From the NCBI RefSeq assembly GCF_021650975.2, contig NZ_CP091285.1:3162001-3226000 (forward strand): DNA of 64,000 nucleotides, written 5' to 3'. Position numbers and translations under genes: made by a program. The DNA comes from Flavobacterium jumunjinense (GTDB lineage: Bacteria > Bacteroidota > Bacteroidia > Flavobacteriales > Flavobacteriaceae). Below the pieces are notes generated by a model. That model was not told where the DNA came from and did no database searches. It saw nothing but the letters and a program-made list of their open reading frames with translations. This document shows positions 1-8,169 of the stretch, piece by piece (within the stretch, counting starts at the first letter, position 1; the number at the start of each line of letters is the position of its first letter).

Positions 1-357
1 CCAGTTTCAAACTTCTTGTCTCAAGAAGAGTTAGACAAAGTAGCGGCTTCAACTATGGTTGGTGGTGCAACTTTAACAGGTTTACTAGGTACATCTGCTT
101 GGTATGCTCCAGGTGCATCTGTAGCGTATTTGGTAGACAGTATTTTAAACGATCAAAAACGTATGATTCCTTGTTCAGTAATGTTAGAAGGAGAGTATGG
201 ACAAAGTGATATTTGTATCGGTGTACCTTGTATTATTGGTAAAAACGGTATCGAAGAAATTGTTGATGTAAAATTAAATGATGCAGAAAAAGCATTATTC
301 GCTAAAAGTGCGGAAGCAGTTCGTAATATGAATGCTGATTTAAAATCGGTATTATAA
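1..357 (+). CDS. mdh: Malate dehydrogenase, C-terminal part (cut by window edge)
   Basis: The reading frame is open to the left window edge (it reads PVSNFLSQEEL from base 1), so this is the 3' end of a longer gene; the TTG at 16 is not its start. The visible 118 residues match the C-terminal domain of the Lactobacillus-type/Bacteroidota NAD-dependent malate dehydrogenase, with the STMVGGATLTGLLGTSAWYA and GVPCIIGKNGIEEIV segments. The enzyme interconverts malate and oxaloacetate in the TCA cycle in the cytosol. A strong hairpin terminator follows directly, so this gene ends its transcription unit. Family assignment is from recognition of the conserved C-terminal segments; the nucleotide-binding domain lies outside the window. 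Confidence 0.9.
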   Translation, partial: PVSNFLSQEELDKVAASTMVGGATLTGLLGTSAWYAPGASVAYLVDSILNDQKRMIPCSVMLEGEYGQSDICIGVPCIIGKNGIEEIVDVKLNDAEKALFAKSAEAVRNMNADLKSVL

Positions 358-378
358 TACTTAAAAAAAGAGTACACG

Positions 379-411
379 AAAAACTGTCATATTGCTTGAC
401 AGTTTTTTTTA
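379..411 (+). terminator. Rho-independent terminator after mdh
   Basis: AAACTGTCA (381-389) pairs with TGACAGTTT (397-405) around a 7-nt loop and runs into a T tract. It lies 22 bp after the mdh stop codon. Confidence 0.85.
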
Positions 412-465
412 TATAGTCATCAATAAGATAATAATGAAAAAAACCAGTTTTATTAGGAAATAAAA

Positions 466-496
466 TTGGTTAATCTTATTGTAAATTATATATTTG
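466..496 (+). promoter_or_regulatory. Bacteroidota-type promoter of secDF
   Basis: A TTG at 466-468 and a perfect TAnnTTTG -7 element (TATATTTG, 489-496) are separated by 20 nt, the layout known for the primary sigma factor of Bacteroidota. The secDF start codon lies 39 nt downstream. This is one of the two clearest promoters in the window. Confidence 0.7.
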
Positions 497-535
497 TTCG
501 TTTTTATAAAATAGAATAATTAATTTATAGTAATA

Positions 536-3478
536 ATGCAGAATAAAGGACTAATTAAATTTTTCGCAATTCTTTTCGCGTTGGTTTGTATTTATCAACT
601 TTCTTTCACTTTTGTAGCTACTAAATATAGCAACTTAGCGAAAGAAAAAGCTAAAAATGATTTCACAAAAGAATTAAAATATTTAGATTCGATAGGGAAA
701 GAAGAAGTTTTCTTAGGGAAAACTTACAATGAAGTAAGAGATAATCAATTACAAAAAGGGCTTGACCTTGAGGGAGGATTAAACGTAATCCTTCAAATAT
801 CTGTTAAAGATATTTTAGTTGGTTTATCAAATGAATCTAAAAACTCAGGTTTTCTTAAAGCGCTAAAAGATGCAAAAGAAAATCAAGAAGGAAATCAAGA
901 TTTTATTGATGCTTTCTTTAAAGAAGCAAATGCAGCTAATTTAAAATTGGCAAGTATTGATATCTTTGCAAACAGAAGTCTAGATGAGGATATAAAGTCA
1001 AATATGACTAATGACCAAATTGAGCCAATCATCAAGAAAAAAGTAAATGAATCAGTAGAAAGTGCTTTTGGAGTTCTTAGAAAACGTATTGACCAGTTTG
1101 GTGTAACTCAACCAAATATTCAAATGTTAGGAAGCTCAGGAAGAATTTTAGTTGAATTACCTGGAGCTAAAGATGTAGATCGTATTAAAACGTTATTACA
1201 AGGTACAGCAAAATTAGAATTTTGGGAAACATACAAAATTGAAGAAGTAGCAAATTATTTAATTGCTGCAAACGAAGCATTAAAAGCTACAGAAAAACAA
1301 GAAGTAAAGGCTGAAACTAAAGAAGTTGTTGCTGATTCTACTTCAAATAATTTATCTGAATTATTAACAGATAAGGCAGACACAACTAAAACTGTATTTA
1401 ATCCATTATTTGAAAAATTACAGATTACTCAACAACAAGGTTTTTCTGTTTTAGGATATGCTAAAATTTCTGATACTGCTTTAATTGGTGGATATTTAGG
1501 AAGAAAAGATATAAGAGCAAATTTATCAAACGATATTTCAAATGTTAAATTTGTATGGGGTAAAGCTGATACTAAGAATCCTGAAATTGTTGAACTTTAC
1601 GGTTTAAAAAGAGGTAGAGATGGTAAAGCACCAATTAGTGGTGGTGTAATTGATGATGCAAGAGATACTTTCGATCAACAAGGTAGACCAGCTGTTTCTA
1701 TGCAAATGAATGGAGCTGGAGCACAACAATGGGAAAAACTAACAGGAACAGTTTCTCAACAAGGAAATGCAATTGCTATCGTTTTAGATAATATTGTATA
1801 TTCTGCACCAGGTGTAAGTAGAGGAGCTATTTCAGGTGGTCAATCTGAAATTTCAGGAAGTTTTACAGTTAATGAAACTAAAGATTTAGCTAACGTATTA
1901 AGAGCAGGTAAATTACCAGCTGAAGCTAAAATTGTACAATCTGAAGTTGTTGGTCCATCATTAGGAGCAGAATCAATTAGAAGTGGTATGTTATCATTTA
2001 TTATTGGTTTTTCTTTAGTATTATTATGGATGGTTGTTTATTATGGTAAAGCAGGTTTCTATGCAAACTTAGCTTTGTTAGTAAATATTTTATTCATTTT
2101 TGGAGCACTTGCAAGTTTTGGAGCTGTATTAACATTACCTGGTATTGCGGGTATCGTTTTAACAATTGGTATGGCAGTAGATGCTAACGTAATTATATAC
2201 GAAAGAGCTAAAGAAGAACTAGATTCTGGTAAAACAGTTGAAGAAGCTGTAAATTATGCTTATACTTGGAAAGGTGCAATGTCTTCTATTGTAGATGCTA
2301 ACGTTACAACTTTCATTACTGCTTTAATATTATTTGTTTTAGGAACAGGACCAATTAAAGGTTTTGCAACTACTTTATTAATAGGTATTTTAACTTCATT
2401 AGTTACTGCGATTTTTATTACAAGAATTTTCCTAGACTGGAGTTTAAGTAGAAATGAAAAAATAGAATTTTCAACGTCAATTACTAAAAACTGGTTTAAA
2501 AACTTAAACTTTGATTTCTTAGGAAAACGTAAAATTGCTTATATGATTTCTGGTACATTAATTGTATTAAGTTTAATATCATTATTTACTAAAGGATTAA
2601 ATCAAGGTGTAGATTTTGTTGGAGGTAGAACTTTTCAAGTACGTTTTGAAAAACCAGTCTCCGCTCAAGAAGTAACAAAAGATTTAGTTGCTGTTTTTGA
2701 AAGTGCAGAAGCAAAAATATTTGGTAATGACAAGCAATTGAAAATTACTACTAAATATAGAGTTGATGAAGAAGGTACGGGTGTTGATGCAGAAGTAAAC
2801 ACAATGTTATTTAACGCTCTTAAGAAAAACTTACCAGCTAATATGACTGAAAAAACTTTTGTAAATTCTTACGAAGGTAAAAATGCGGGTATCATGCAAT
2901 CTTCTAAAGTATCGGGAACAATTTCAAAAGATATTAAAACTAACTCTATTTGGGCTGTTTTAGGATCTCTATTTGTAGTTTTCCTTTACTTAATGATGTC
3001 GTTTAGAAAATGGCAGTTTGGTCTTGGTGCTGTTGCTGCTGTTGCACATGATGTTATCATTGTATTAGGTATTTTCTCATTCTTTTATACATTCTTACCA
3101 TTCAACATGGAAATAGATCAAGCATTTATTGCGGCAATCTTAACTGTAATTGGATATTCATTGAATGATACGGTAATTGTATTTGACCGTGTTAGAGAGT
3201 ATTTAGATTATAATTCATCATCAGATTTCAAAGGATTAGTAAATAAAGCATTAAATACTACATTAAGTAGAACAATTAATACATCTGCAACTACATTAGT
3301 AGTATTGCTTGCAATTTTCTTCTTCGGAGGAGATTCAGTAAAAGGATTCGTATTTGCTATCTTAGTGGGTATCTTAGTAGGAACTTATTCCTCTTTATTC
3401 GTTGCAACACCTGTAATGAATGATACTATGAGTGATAAAGAAGCTAAGAAAATGGCTGAGTTTAAAAAAGAAGAATAG
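536..3478 (+). CDS. secDF: Protein translocase SecDF (fused SecD-SecF)
   Basis: This 980-residue protein is a fusion of SecD and SecF, the accessory subunits of the Sec translocon that use the proton gradient to pull exported proteins across the inner membrane. The SecD half has an N-terminal membrane helix, a periplasmic P1 region (GLDLEGGLNVILQ near residue 77; FGVLRKRIDQFGV near 180) and a membrane block with GIAGIVLTIGMAVDANVIIYER. The SecF half starts near 660 (FTKGLNQGVDFVGGRTFQVRF) and carries AAILTVIGYSLNDTVIVFDR. SecDF fusion is usual in Bacteroidota. An insert with many Glu/Lys/Thr residues near 250-290 lies between P1 subdomains. It is a single-gene unit with its own promoter and terminator. 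Confidence 0.97.
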   Translation: MQNKGLIKFFAILFALVCIYQLSFTFVATKYSNLAKEKAKNDFTKELKYLDSIGKEEVFLGKTYNEVRDNQLQKGLDLEGGLNVILQISVKDILVGLSNESKNSGFLKALKDAKENQEGNQDFIDAFFKEANAANLKLASIDIFANRSLDEDIKSNMTNDQIEPIIKKKVNESVESAFGVLRKRIDQFGVTQPNIQMLGSSGRILVELPGAKDVDRIKTLLQGTAKLEFWETYKIEEVANYLIAANEALKATEKQEVKAETKEVVADSTSNNLSELLTDKADTTKTVFNPLFEKLQITQQQGFSVLGYAKISDTALIGGYLGRKDIRANLSNDISNVKFVWGKADTKNPEIVELYGLKRGRDGKAPISGGVIDDARDTFDQQGRPAVSMQMNGAGAQQWEKLTGTVSQQGNAIAIVLDNIVYSAPGVSRGAISGGQSEISGSFTVNETKDLANVLRAGKLPAEAKIVQSEVVGPSLGAESIRSGMLSFIIGFSLVLLWMVVYYGKAGFYANLALLVNILFIFGALASFGAVLTLPGIAGIVLTIGMAVDANVIIYERAKEELDSGKTVEEAVNYAYTWKGAMSSIVDANVTTFITALILFVLGTGPIKGFATTLLIGILTSLVTAIFITRIFLDWSLSRNEKIEFSTSITKNWFKNLNFDFLGKRKIAYMISGTLIVLSLISLFTKGLNQGVDFVGGRTFQVRFEKPVSAQEVTKDLVAVFESAEAKIFGNDKQLKITTKYRVDEEGTGVDAEVNTMLFNALKKNLPANMTEKTFVNSYEGKNAGIMQSSKVSGTISKDIKTNSIWAVLGSLFVVFLYLMMSFRKWQFGLGAVAAVAHDVIIVLGIFSFFYTFLPFNMEIDQAFIAAILTVIGYSLNDTVIVFDRVREYLDYNSSSDFKGLVNKALNTTLSRTINTSATTLVVLLAIFFFGGDSVKGFVFAILVGILVGTYSSLFVATPVMNDTMSDKEAKKMAEFKKEE

Positions 3479-3497
3479 TTTTAACACATTATATATA

Positions 3498-3529
3498 AAA
3501 AAAGACCTGAATTTTCAGGTCTTTTTTTT
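3498..3529 (+). terminator. Rho-independent terminator after secDF
   Basis: The stem AAAAAGACCTGAA / TTCAGGTCTTTTT has a very short loop and ends in a T tract, starting about 20 bp after the secDF stop. Confidence 0.9.
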
Positions 3530-3555
3530 ATATTTATAATTCTAAAATATATAAA

Positions 3556-4017
3556 ATGAATGTATATCGTTATTTAATGCTTGTTGCTTGTTGTTTATTC
3601 TTATCATGTAATAAAAATGTTGTTATTAGTGAGTTTGATAATGACTTTAACGACAATAGATGGCTTACATCTGAAGTTAAATCATTTCATGTAGCATTAG
3701 AAAGTGATGTTGAAAATTCTAATTTACAATTGAATTTTAGTCATATTTATGATTTTCAATTTCAGTATGTTCCATTTGAAGTTACAATAACTTATCCAGA
3801 CGGGAGAAAAGAAGTTGTTCCAATGAATGTGAAAATTAAAGATGATAACGGTAAGGATTTAGCTGATTGTTCAGGTGATATTTGTGATTTGCACACTATT
3901 ATTAAGGAGAATGTCAACTTAAAAAAAGGTGCGTATACATTTGAAATTAAAAATGGATTTAATGGTCAGTTTTTACCTAATGTATTAGGTATTGGAATAC
4001 TTGCTGAGAAAAAATAG
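3556..4017 (+). CDS. gldH: GldH-like gliding motility lipoprotein
   Basis: This 153-residue protein begins with a lipoprotein signal (hydrophobic core then LFLSC, Cys at 18). The mature part has the layout I associate with GldH, a lipoprotein needed for flavobacterial gliding and type IX secretion: an NRW motif near residue 35, a beta-rich core with VTITYPDGRKE, and a KENVNLKKGAYTFEI segment before a C-terminal LGIGILAEKK. Length fits the family (about 150-165). It would sit in the cell envelope on the periplasmic side. It lies alone between secDF and a convergent regulator gene, with no promoter I can define. The call rests on pattern recognition only; a different small envelope lipoprotein remains possible. 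Confidence 0.6.
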   Translation: MNVYRYLMLVACCLFLSCNKNVVISEFDNDFNDNRWLTSEVKSFHVALESDVENSNLQLNFSHIYDFQFQYVPFEVTITYPDGRKEVVPMNVKIKDDNGKDLADCSGDICDLHTIIKENVNLKKGAYTFEIKNGFNGQFLPNVLGIGILAEKK

Positions 4018-4019
4018 TA

Positions 4020-4676
4020 TTATTCTATATTAACAATTTTGTTTTTTATTGCATAAAGGACTAAACCTATTCGAGTTCTTATTTCTAGTTTAGCAAAAAG
4101 ATGCTCTCTATATCCATCTATAGTTTTCGGACTTAGACACATTTCATCTGCAATTTCTTTGTATGTTTTTTCTGTGCAAGCATGTTTTATAAAAATAATT
4201 TCTTTTTCCTTTAATTCAAGTTTGATATTTTTATCATTATCTAATCTGTTAATTAAAAGACCAGAAACTAACTCTGTAAAGAAAAAACCTTTATCGGAAA
4301 CTGTTTTCAAAGCTTCTTCAAAAATTTGTGGGGAAGTATCTTTTAGTAAATAGCCTTTTGCTCCATTTTTCATCATTTTTATAATTGTCTCTTCATCATC
4401 ATTTACAGAAAGGGCAATTACTTTCAATTCTTCTTTGTTAATCTTTATCCATTCCATGGTTTTTAAACCATCCAAAATAGGCATATTAACATCAAGTAAG
4501 ACAATGTCTATAGCATCTAAATCTATCTTATTGGCTGTAACACAATCAATAAAGTCTTTACCATTTTCAAAATTATTAACCACAGTGAAATCTTCGAAAC
4601 TATTAATCAAAAACTTTAGGGATTGTGAAAATAATAAATGATCATCTATTATTATTACTTTGTTTTTAGCTTTCAT
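4020..4676 (-). CDS. NarL/LuxR-family response regulator
   Basis: This 218-residue protein has a receiver domain (residues about 5-125: acidic pair IIDDH near 10-12, phospho-acceptor Asp62 in LLDVNMP, switch region around ALSVNDD, Lys in GYLLKDTSP). A C-terminal LuxR-type helix-turn-helix follows (about 155-215: LKEKEIIFIKHACTEKTYKEIADEMCLSPKTIDGY... pattern). It is a DNA-binding transcription factor controlled by phosphorylation. Its start overlaps the end of the sensor kinase gene by 11 bp, so the two are co-translated partners. Together with the two genes upstream it sits opposite the unusual 6.8-12.8 kb cluster, which it may control; that link is inference. Confidence 0.93.
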   Translation of the reverse strand: MKAKNKVIIIDDHLLFSQSLKFLINSFEDFTVVNNFENGKDFIDCVTANKIDLDAIDIVLLDVNMPILDGLKTMEWIKINKEELKVIALSVNDDEETIIKMMKNGAKGYLLKDTSPQIFEEALKTVSDKGFFFTELVSGLLINRLDNDKNIKLELKEKEIIFIKHACTEKTYKEIADEMCLSPKTIDGYREHLFAKLEIRTRIGLVLYAIKNKIVNIE

Positions 4677-5451
4677 TTTTTTTGTTTAATGTATATTCTA
4701 AAACTAGAATAGTTCCGTTATTGTTTGATTCGATTATTGCATTTGCTCCTATAAGTTTAGCTCTAAATCGAATATTGTTTAGACCTAATCCTTTACTCCC
4801 TTTGTTAACATCAAAACCAACTCCATAGTCTTTCAATTTAATCAATAATTTTTTGTTCTCACAAATAACATCCATTTCTAATTTTTTACTTAATGAATGT
4901 TTTAAACTATTATGTATTGCTTCTTGAAAAATACGATAAAGTATTAACTCATGTTCAACATTAATTTTCGGAAAATTATCTTCATGATTAAAAACACATT
5001 CAATGTTTTTTAACTTTTGAATCCTATCAAAATCATTTTTAATAGATTCTATAAAATTAGTATTAATTAAATTATCTTTATTTATTAATCTCGATAAAAT
5101 TCTAATTTCATCAAGAGATTTTGCTAAAACGTCTTTATGCTCATTTAAATCCTCAACCGTAACTTTATCTTTATCTTTCAAGTAAAGGTTCACTTGCATG
5201 ATAGCAACGGATATTATTTGACCGATATTATCATGTAGTTCTTTACTTATCTCTGTTAGTGTTTGGTCTTTAATTTCAACTCTCGTTTTTATCAGTTCCG
5301 ATTGAAAATGAATTTCTGATTCCATTTTGTCAATAAGAAATTGAGTTTTTTTCTTCTGAAAATAAAAAAATAAAGCAAACAATAATATTAATAATGTAAA
5401 GAATACAATACTAAGGGAAATTACTAATAATTGTATCTCTTCTCTGTCCAT
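4666..5451 (-). CDS. Sensor histidine kinase, NarL-partner type
   Basis: I start this at the ATG at 5451 (MDREEIQLLV), seven codons inside the longest frame, because that leaves a single clean N-terminal membrane helix (residues about 7-31). A short coiled linker leads to a HisKA_3 box with ELHDNIGQI (phospho-His73). An HATPase domain follows with N box (FQEAIHNSLKHS) and G boxes (DYGVGFDV; GLGLNNIRFRAK). Length is 261 residues. There is no sensor domain of its own, so the signal probably comes through the adjacent 7-TM protein, whose gene overlaps this one by 28 bp. The partner is the downstream response regulator. Confidence 0.92.
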   Translation of the reverse strand: MDREEIQLLVISLSIVFFTLLILLFALFFYFQKKKTQFLIDKMESEIHFQSELIKTRVEIKDQTLTEISKELHDNIGQIISVAIMQVNLYLKDKDKVTVEDLNEHKDVLAKSLDEIRILSRLINKDNLINTNFIESIKNDFDRIQKLKNIECVFNHEDNFPKINVEHELILYRIFQEAIHNSLKHSLSKKLEMDVICENKKLLIKLKDYGVGFDVNKGSKGLGLNNIRFRAKLIGANAIIESNNNGTILVLEYTLNKKNES

Positions 5452-6071
5452 ACGAATCCTATTATAAAACAACAGTGCATTAATAAATTTAAAACAAATA
5501 AGACGAAACTATATATAGACTCTACACGTTCAATTAAAAACCAATCAATGGCTAACATAAAAGGTAAAAATGGAAGATGAAACAACAACACTCCAAGTAT
5601 AAACCAAAAATAAATAGAACGTTTAAAGTTTAATATTTTTTCCGAATTAGAAATTTCTATTAAATATAAACAAGATAAAATTAAAACAAAAAACACACCT
5701 AGAGTAAAACTGTTAGTAAAGGTTTGATCTATGTTGTGCTGTATGAGAATGAAATTAATAATGTAAAAAATGATAAATAAAACTAAAAAGCAATTGGCAA
5801 TAACTTTATAAATAATTTTACTTAATAATAATTTTAGTAGGTATATATAATAGAAAAAGCTTATTAATATGTAGAAATTAAAAATGAAATAGTTAATCAT
5901 TCCTGTCCATTTACTGAAATTTATTCCTAAAAATTCAATGACAACAGATAACCAAATCATAATTAAAATAGATTTAGCTTTGTTATTTGGTAGTTTGTGA
6001 TAAAAAAACAAACCAATAATTCCAGATAACAAAGCTAAATAAATAGTATAAAATCTTATGTTTTCTAGCAT
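5424..6071 (-). CDS. Seven-TM membrane protein, likely sensor partner of the kinase
   Basis: I do not recognise a named family. The 215 residues are almost entirely hydrophobic, with about seven membrane helices (near 5-24, 35-50, 60-84, 88-110, 122-142, 150-172, 186-208) and an aromatic-rich composition. There is no catalytic motif. It overlaps the kinase gene and follows a small gene by 3 bp, so it is embedded in a translationally coupled operon. Because the kinase has only one helix and no sensor domain, a role as receptor or membrane anchor for it is plausible, but that is inference from position. Confidence 0.75.
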   Translation of the reverse strand: MLENIRFYTIYLALLSGIIGLFFYHKLPNNKAKSILIMIWLSVVIEFLGINFSKWTGMINYFIFNFYILISFFYYIYLLKLLLSKIIYKVIANCFLVLFIIFYIINFILIQHNIDQTFTNSFTLGVFFVLILSCLYLIEISNSEKILNFKRSIYFWFILGVLLFHLPFLPFMLAIDWFLIERVESIYSFVLFVLNLLMHCCFIIGFVWTEKRYNY

Positions 6072-6074
6072 TTT

Positions 6075-6551
6075 TTAATTTGATGGATAGACCATTTTTG
6101 GAGGGTTTCCCATTGAACCATAGTTCATTGGACTAATTTCATTAATATCATCACTCTGTGCTGAATCATCTTTTGCAACAAAATTTAGTGCTGCACCTTT
6201 CATTGCATCAACCTTTTGACCAGTTGGAGTTAGAAAGATAGTACTTTTTCCAGCTTTTTCAGCATGTTTAGCATCATTAGGATACGAACCAAAATAGAAA
6301 CGAATACCATCAACTTTATAACCTTTTTCATTTCCCTCTTTTTTAATAAAGTTAATATAGTTTTCTAATTCTTCAATAGAATACCAAACCGCATTTGCAT
6401 CATCACTATTTCCATTTTTAGAACTATGATTACTGCTAAGTTGTTTTGCAAAATCTTGTGTTATTAATTGTTTTGGATCTGTCAAGTTAGCATCGAAATC
6501 ATTTAATTGTAGATCAATAGTTTGTAGATCTTCTGATATTAGTTTTTTCAT
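6075..6551 (-). CDS. Conserved hypothetical protein of a flavobacterial two-component cluster
   Basis: The start chosen is the ATG at 6551 (MKKLISEDLQ), preceded by an A-rich leader typical of these genomes. The longer frame adds 20 residues with no ribosome-binding context. The 158-residue protein is soluble, with an Asn/Ser-rich linker around 45-60, then a compact core (YSIEELENYINFIKKEG, YKVDGIRFYFGSYP, TIFLTPTG) and a Pro/Asn-rich tail ending in MNYGSMGNPPKMVYP. I recall similar proteins next to sensor kinases in flavobacteria, but know of no function. It is the first gene of the minus-strand operon that ends with the response regulator. Confidence 0.75.
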   Translation of the reverse strand: MKKLISEDLQTIDLQLNDFDANLTDPKQLITQDFAKQLSSNHSSKNGNSDDANAVWYSIEELENYINFIKKEGNEKGYKVDGIRFYFGSYPNDAKHAEKAGKSTIFLTPTGQKVDAMKGAALNFVAKDDSAQSDDINEISPMNYGSMGNPPKMVYPSN

Positions 6552-6610
6552 AATAGTTTTGATTTTAAATTGATATTGTACAAAAGTATCTCTAAGAAAA
6601 ACGCTATACA

Positions 6611-6740
6611 AGGGGAAAAATACCCTTTTTTTTTAAGTGTTTCCAACTTTTTGTAAGTAGAAATACGATTTACTCCCTTTTTTATATCCTAAAATAAACC
6701 TCGAAATGCCTTGAATAAAAAGGGGTAAAGTACTCTTTTG
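6611..6740. promoter_or_regulatory. Divergent control region with three related pyrimidine motifs
   Basis: The 299-bp gap between the two-component operon and the 6851-12774 cluster holds three similar strings: TACCCTTTTTT (6621-6631), TACTCCCTTTTTT (near 6672-6684) and TACTCTTTT (6731-6739). The first and last are preceded by AGGGG a few bases upstream. They could be operator copies for the neighbouring LuxR-type regulator. I see no perfect TAnnTTTG element here; TATGTTTTG near 6750 is the closest. The role is inferred from repetition and position. Confidence 0.4.
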
Positions 6741-6850
6741 TAGTTTTTTATGTTTTGTCAATTTTACCAAATCAAAATGAGCTCAAAAATTTGATAGGTG
6801 TATCTGAAAAACCTTAAAAGAGTAAGAAAAATTTATTAAGACAATATATT

Positions 6851-7708
6851 ATGAGTTTATATCAAGAAGTTTTTGATGGAGAATCTTTCAGTGAACAAGA
6901 TTATTTTGAAGCAGTTAGATATGTTTTAGGACCTGAATATTCGGATTTAAGTGAGAATGAACTAGAGGATGAATTACTTTCTAGAGTTGATTTAATGTCT
7001 GAAAGTGAAGCAGAAGGTTTTTGGTCAAGTCTTGGAAACGTAGCTAAAAACGTAGGTTCTGGTGTTTTACGCGGTGTTTCTGCAATTGCTCCAATCGCAG
7101 GAACTGCTGTTGGAACCTATTTTGGATCACCTCAAATTGGAGGAGTAGTTGGAGGTTTAGTTGGAAATTTAGCGGGTTCTGCAAGTACAGCTTTGTCTAA
7201 CGTTAACATTCCAAATAGAACACCAAGAAGACAACCAAGACGTTATTCGCATCCTAGACGTCCACAAACACAGCGACCAAATCAATTAGGGCAAACATGG
7301 AGAAACACTACAAACTATCTTGCAAATGCAGGTAGAGCAGTTCTTCCCGCTGTGCAACAATATGCACAAAATAATCCTGTGCGATTGAACCCAAGGACAG
7401 CAAGAGATATCGGACGAGTGCAAGGATTATATAATCAATTAGGAGGTATAATCAATAATCCACAATTTCAAGCTGGTCAGGCACAACAAAATTTAGGAAC
7501 AGCTAGTCCAAATGCACCTATAGAAAGTCATTCATTTGCCGAACTTGTAGAGTCGATTAACTATTTGACTGAGAATATTTTATATGAATATTACAATGAT
7601 GGATTAATTCCAACTGAAGATTATCATATAGATGATTATGGACAGTTTATTGGTTCATATTCTCCTAATAGAATCGATAGAATTGAAAGTGCAATAGCAT
7701 CACTTTAA
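6851..7708 (+). CDS. Acidic / glycine-zipper / arginine-rich protein of unknown function
   Basis: This 285-residue protein has no signal peptide. Residues 1-57 are strongly acidic and end in MSESEAEGFW. Residues about 57-115 form a Gly/Ala/Val-rich stretch with repeated small-xxx-small spacing (VGSGVLRGVSAIAPIAGTAV then GGVVGGLVGNLAGSAS), as in glycine zippers that enter or cross membranes. Residues 120-145 are Arg/Pro/Gln-rich (RRQPRRYSHPRRPQ). The rest is Asn/Gln-rich and ends in an acidic C-terminus. I have a memory of myxobacterial and cyanobacterial proteins with an acidic head, a small helical hydrophobic core and Arg clusters, but no function is known to me. It is the first gene of a cluster that ends with a protease and a hydrolase. 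Confidence 0.75.
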   Translation: MSLYQEVFDGESFSEQDYFEAVRYVLGPEYSDLSENELEDELLSRVDLMSESEAEGFWSSLGNVAKNVGSGVLRGVSAIAPIAGTAVGTYFGSPQIGGVVGGLVGNLAGSASTALSNVNIPNRTPRRQPRRYSHPRRPQTQRPNQLGQTWRNTTNYLANAGRAVLPAVQQYAQNNPVRLNPRTARDIGRVQGLYNQLGGIINNPQFQAGQAQQNLGTASPNAPIESHSFAELVESINYLTENILYEYYNDGLIPTEDYHIDDYGQFIGSYSPNRIDRIESAIASL

Positions 7709-7728
7709 TCTTTTAAAAAAGTATAGTT

Positions 7729-8139
7729 ATGGAAGCGTATATGAAATTATTGAGAGAACAAAACCCTGAAATAGCAAAGTATTTAGATTTAATGCAGCCA
7801 ATGATGGAGAATAAAGAAATTGAAGTTGATGCAATCGTTGAAACTAAAAAAGTAGATCCAGAACTTCAAAATCAAATAAATAAACTCAAAAAGATAAATC
7901 GGAAACTTTTCACAATAGTTGAAGGCTTAAAAGTACAATTAGAATTAGAACTAAATCAAAATGATGATTTGGCAAAAGCTATAGGAGCTTGTCTAGAGTG
8001 TTTTGGGGAAAATTCTGAGTGTTCTGAATGTTTTGGAACAGGAAAACCAGGTGTCGCTATTCCCGATTTTATTTTGTTCAATAAATATATAAATCCTGCT
8101 ATACAAAAATATAATAAACATTATTTCAACAAAAATTAA
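7729..8139 (+). CDS. Small coiled-coil protein with DnaJ-like CxxC pair
   Basis: This 136-residue protein is soluble. A Lys/Glu/Leu-rich coiled-coil segment runs roughly from 43 to 83. Next comes a CX2C-X6-CX2C motif (ACLECFGENSECSECFGTG), whose second half, CxxCFGTGKPG, resembles a DnaJ zinc-finger repeat and probably binds one zinc ion. The C-terminal 30 residues are aromatic and basic. It begins 21 bp after the previous gene and is probably co-transcribed with it. I do not recognise the family. A role in holding or folding the neighbouring low-complexity proteins would fit the DnaJ-like motif, but is a guess. Confidence 0.7.
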   Translation: MEAYMKLLREQNPEIAKYLDLMQPMMENKEIEVDAIVETKKVDPELQNQINKLKKINRKLFTIVEGLKVQLELELNQNDDLAKAIGACLECFGENSECSECFGTGKPGVAIPDFILFNKYINPAIQKYNKHYFNKN

Positions 8140-8169
8140 AAACAATAATAACAATTAAAAATTAAAATT

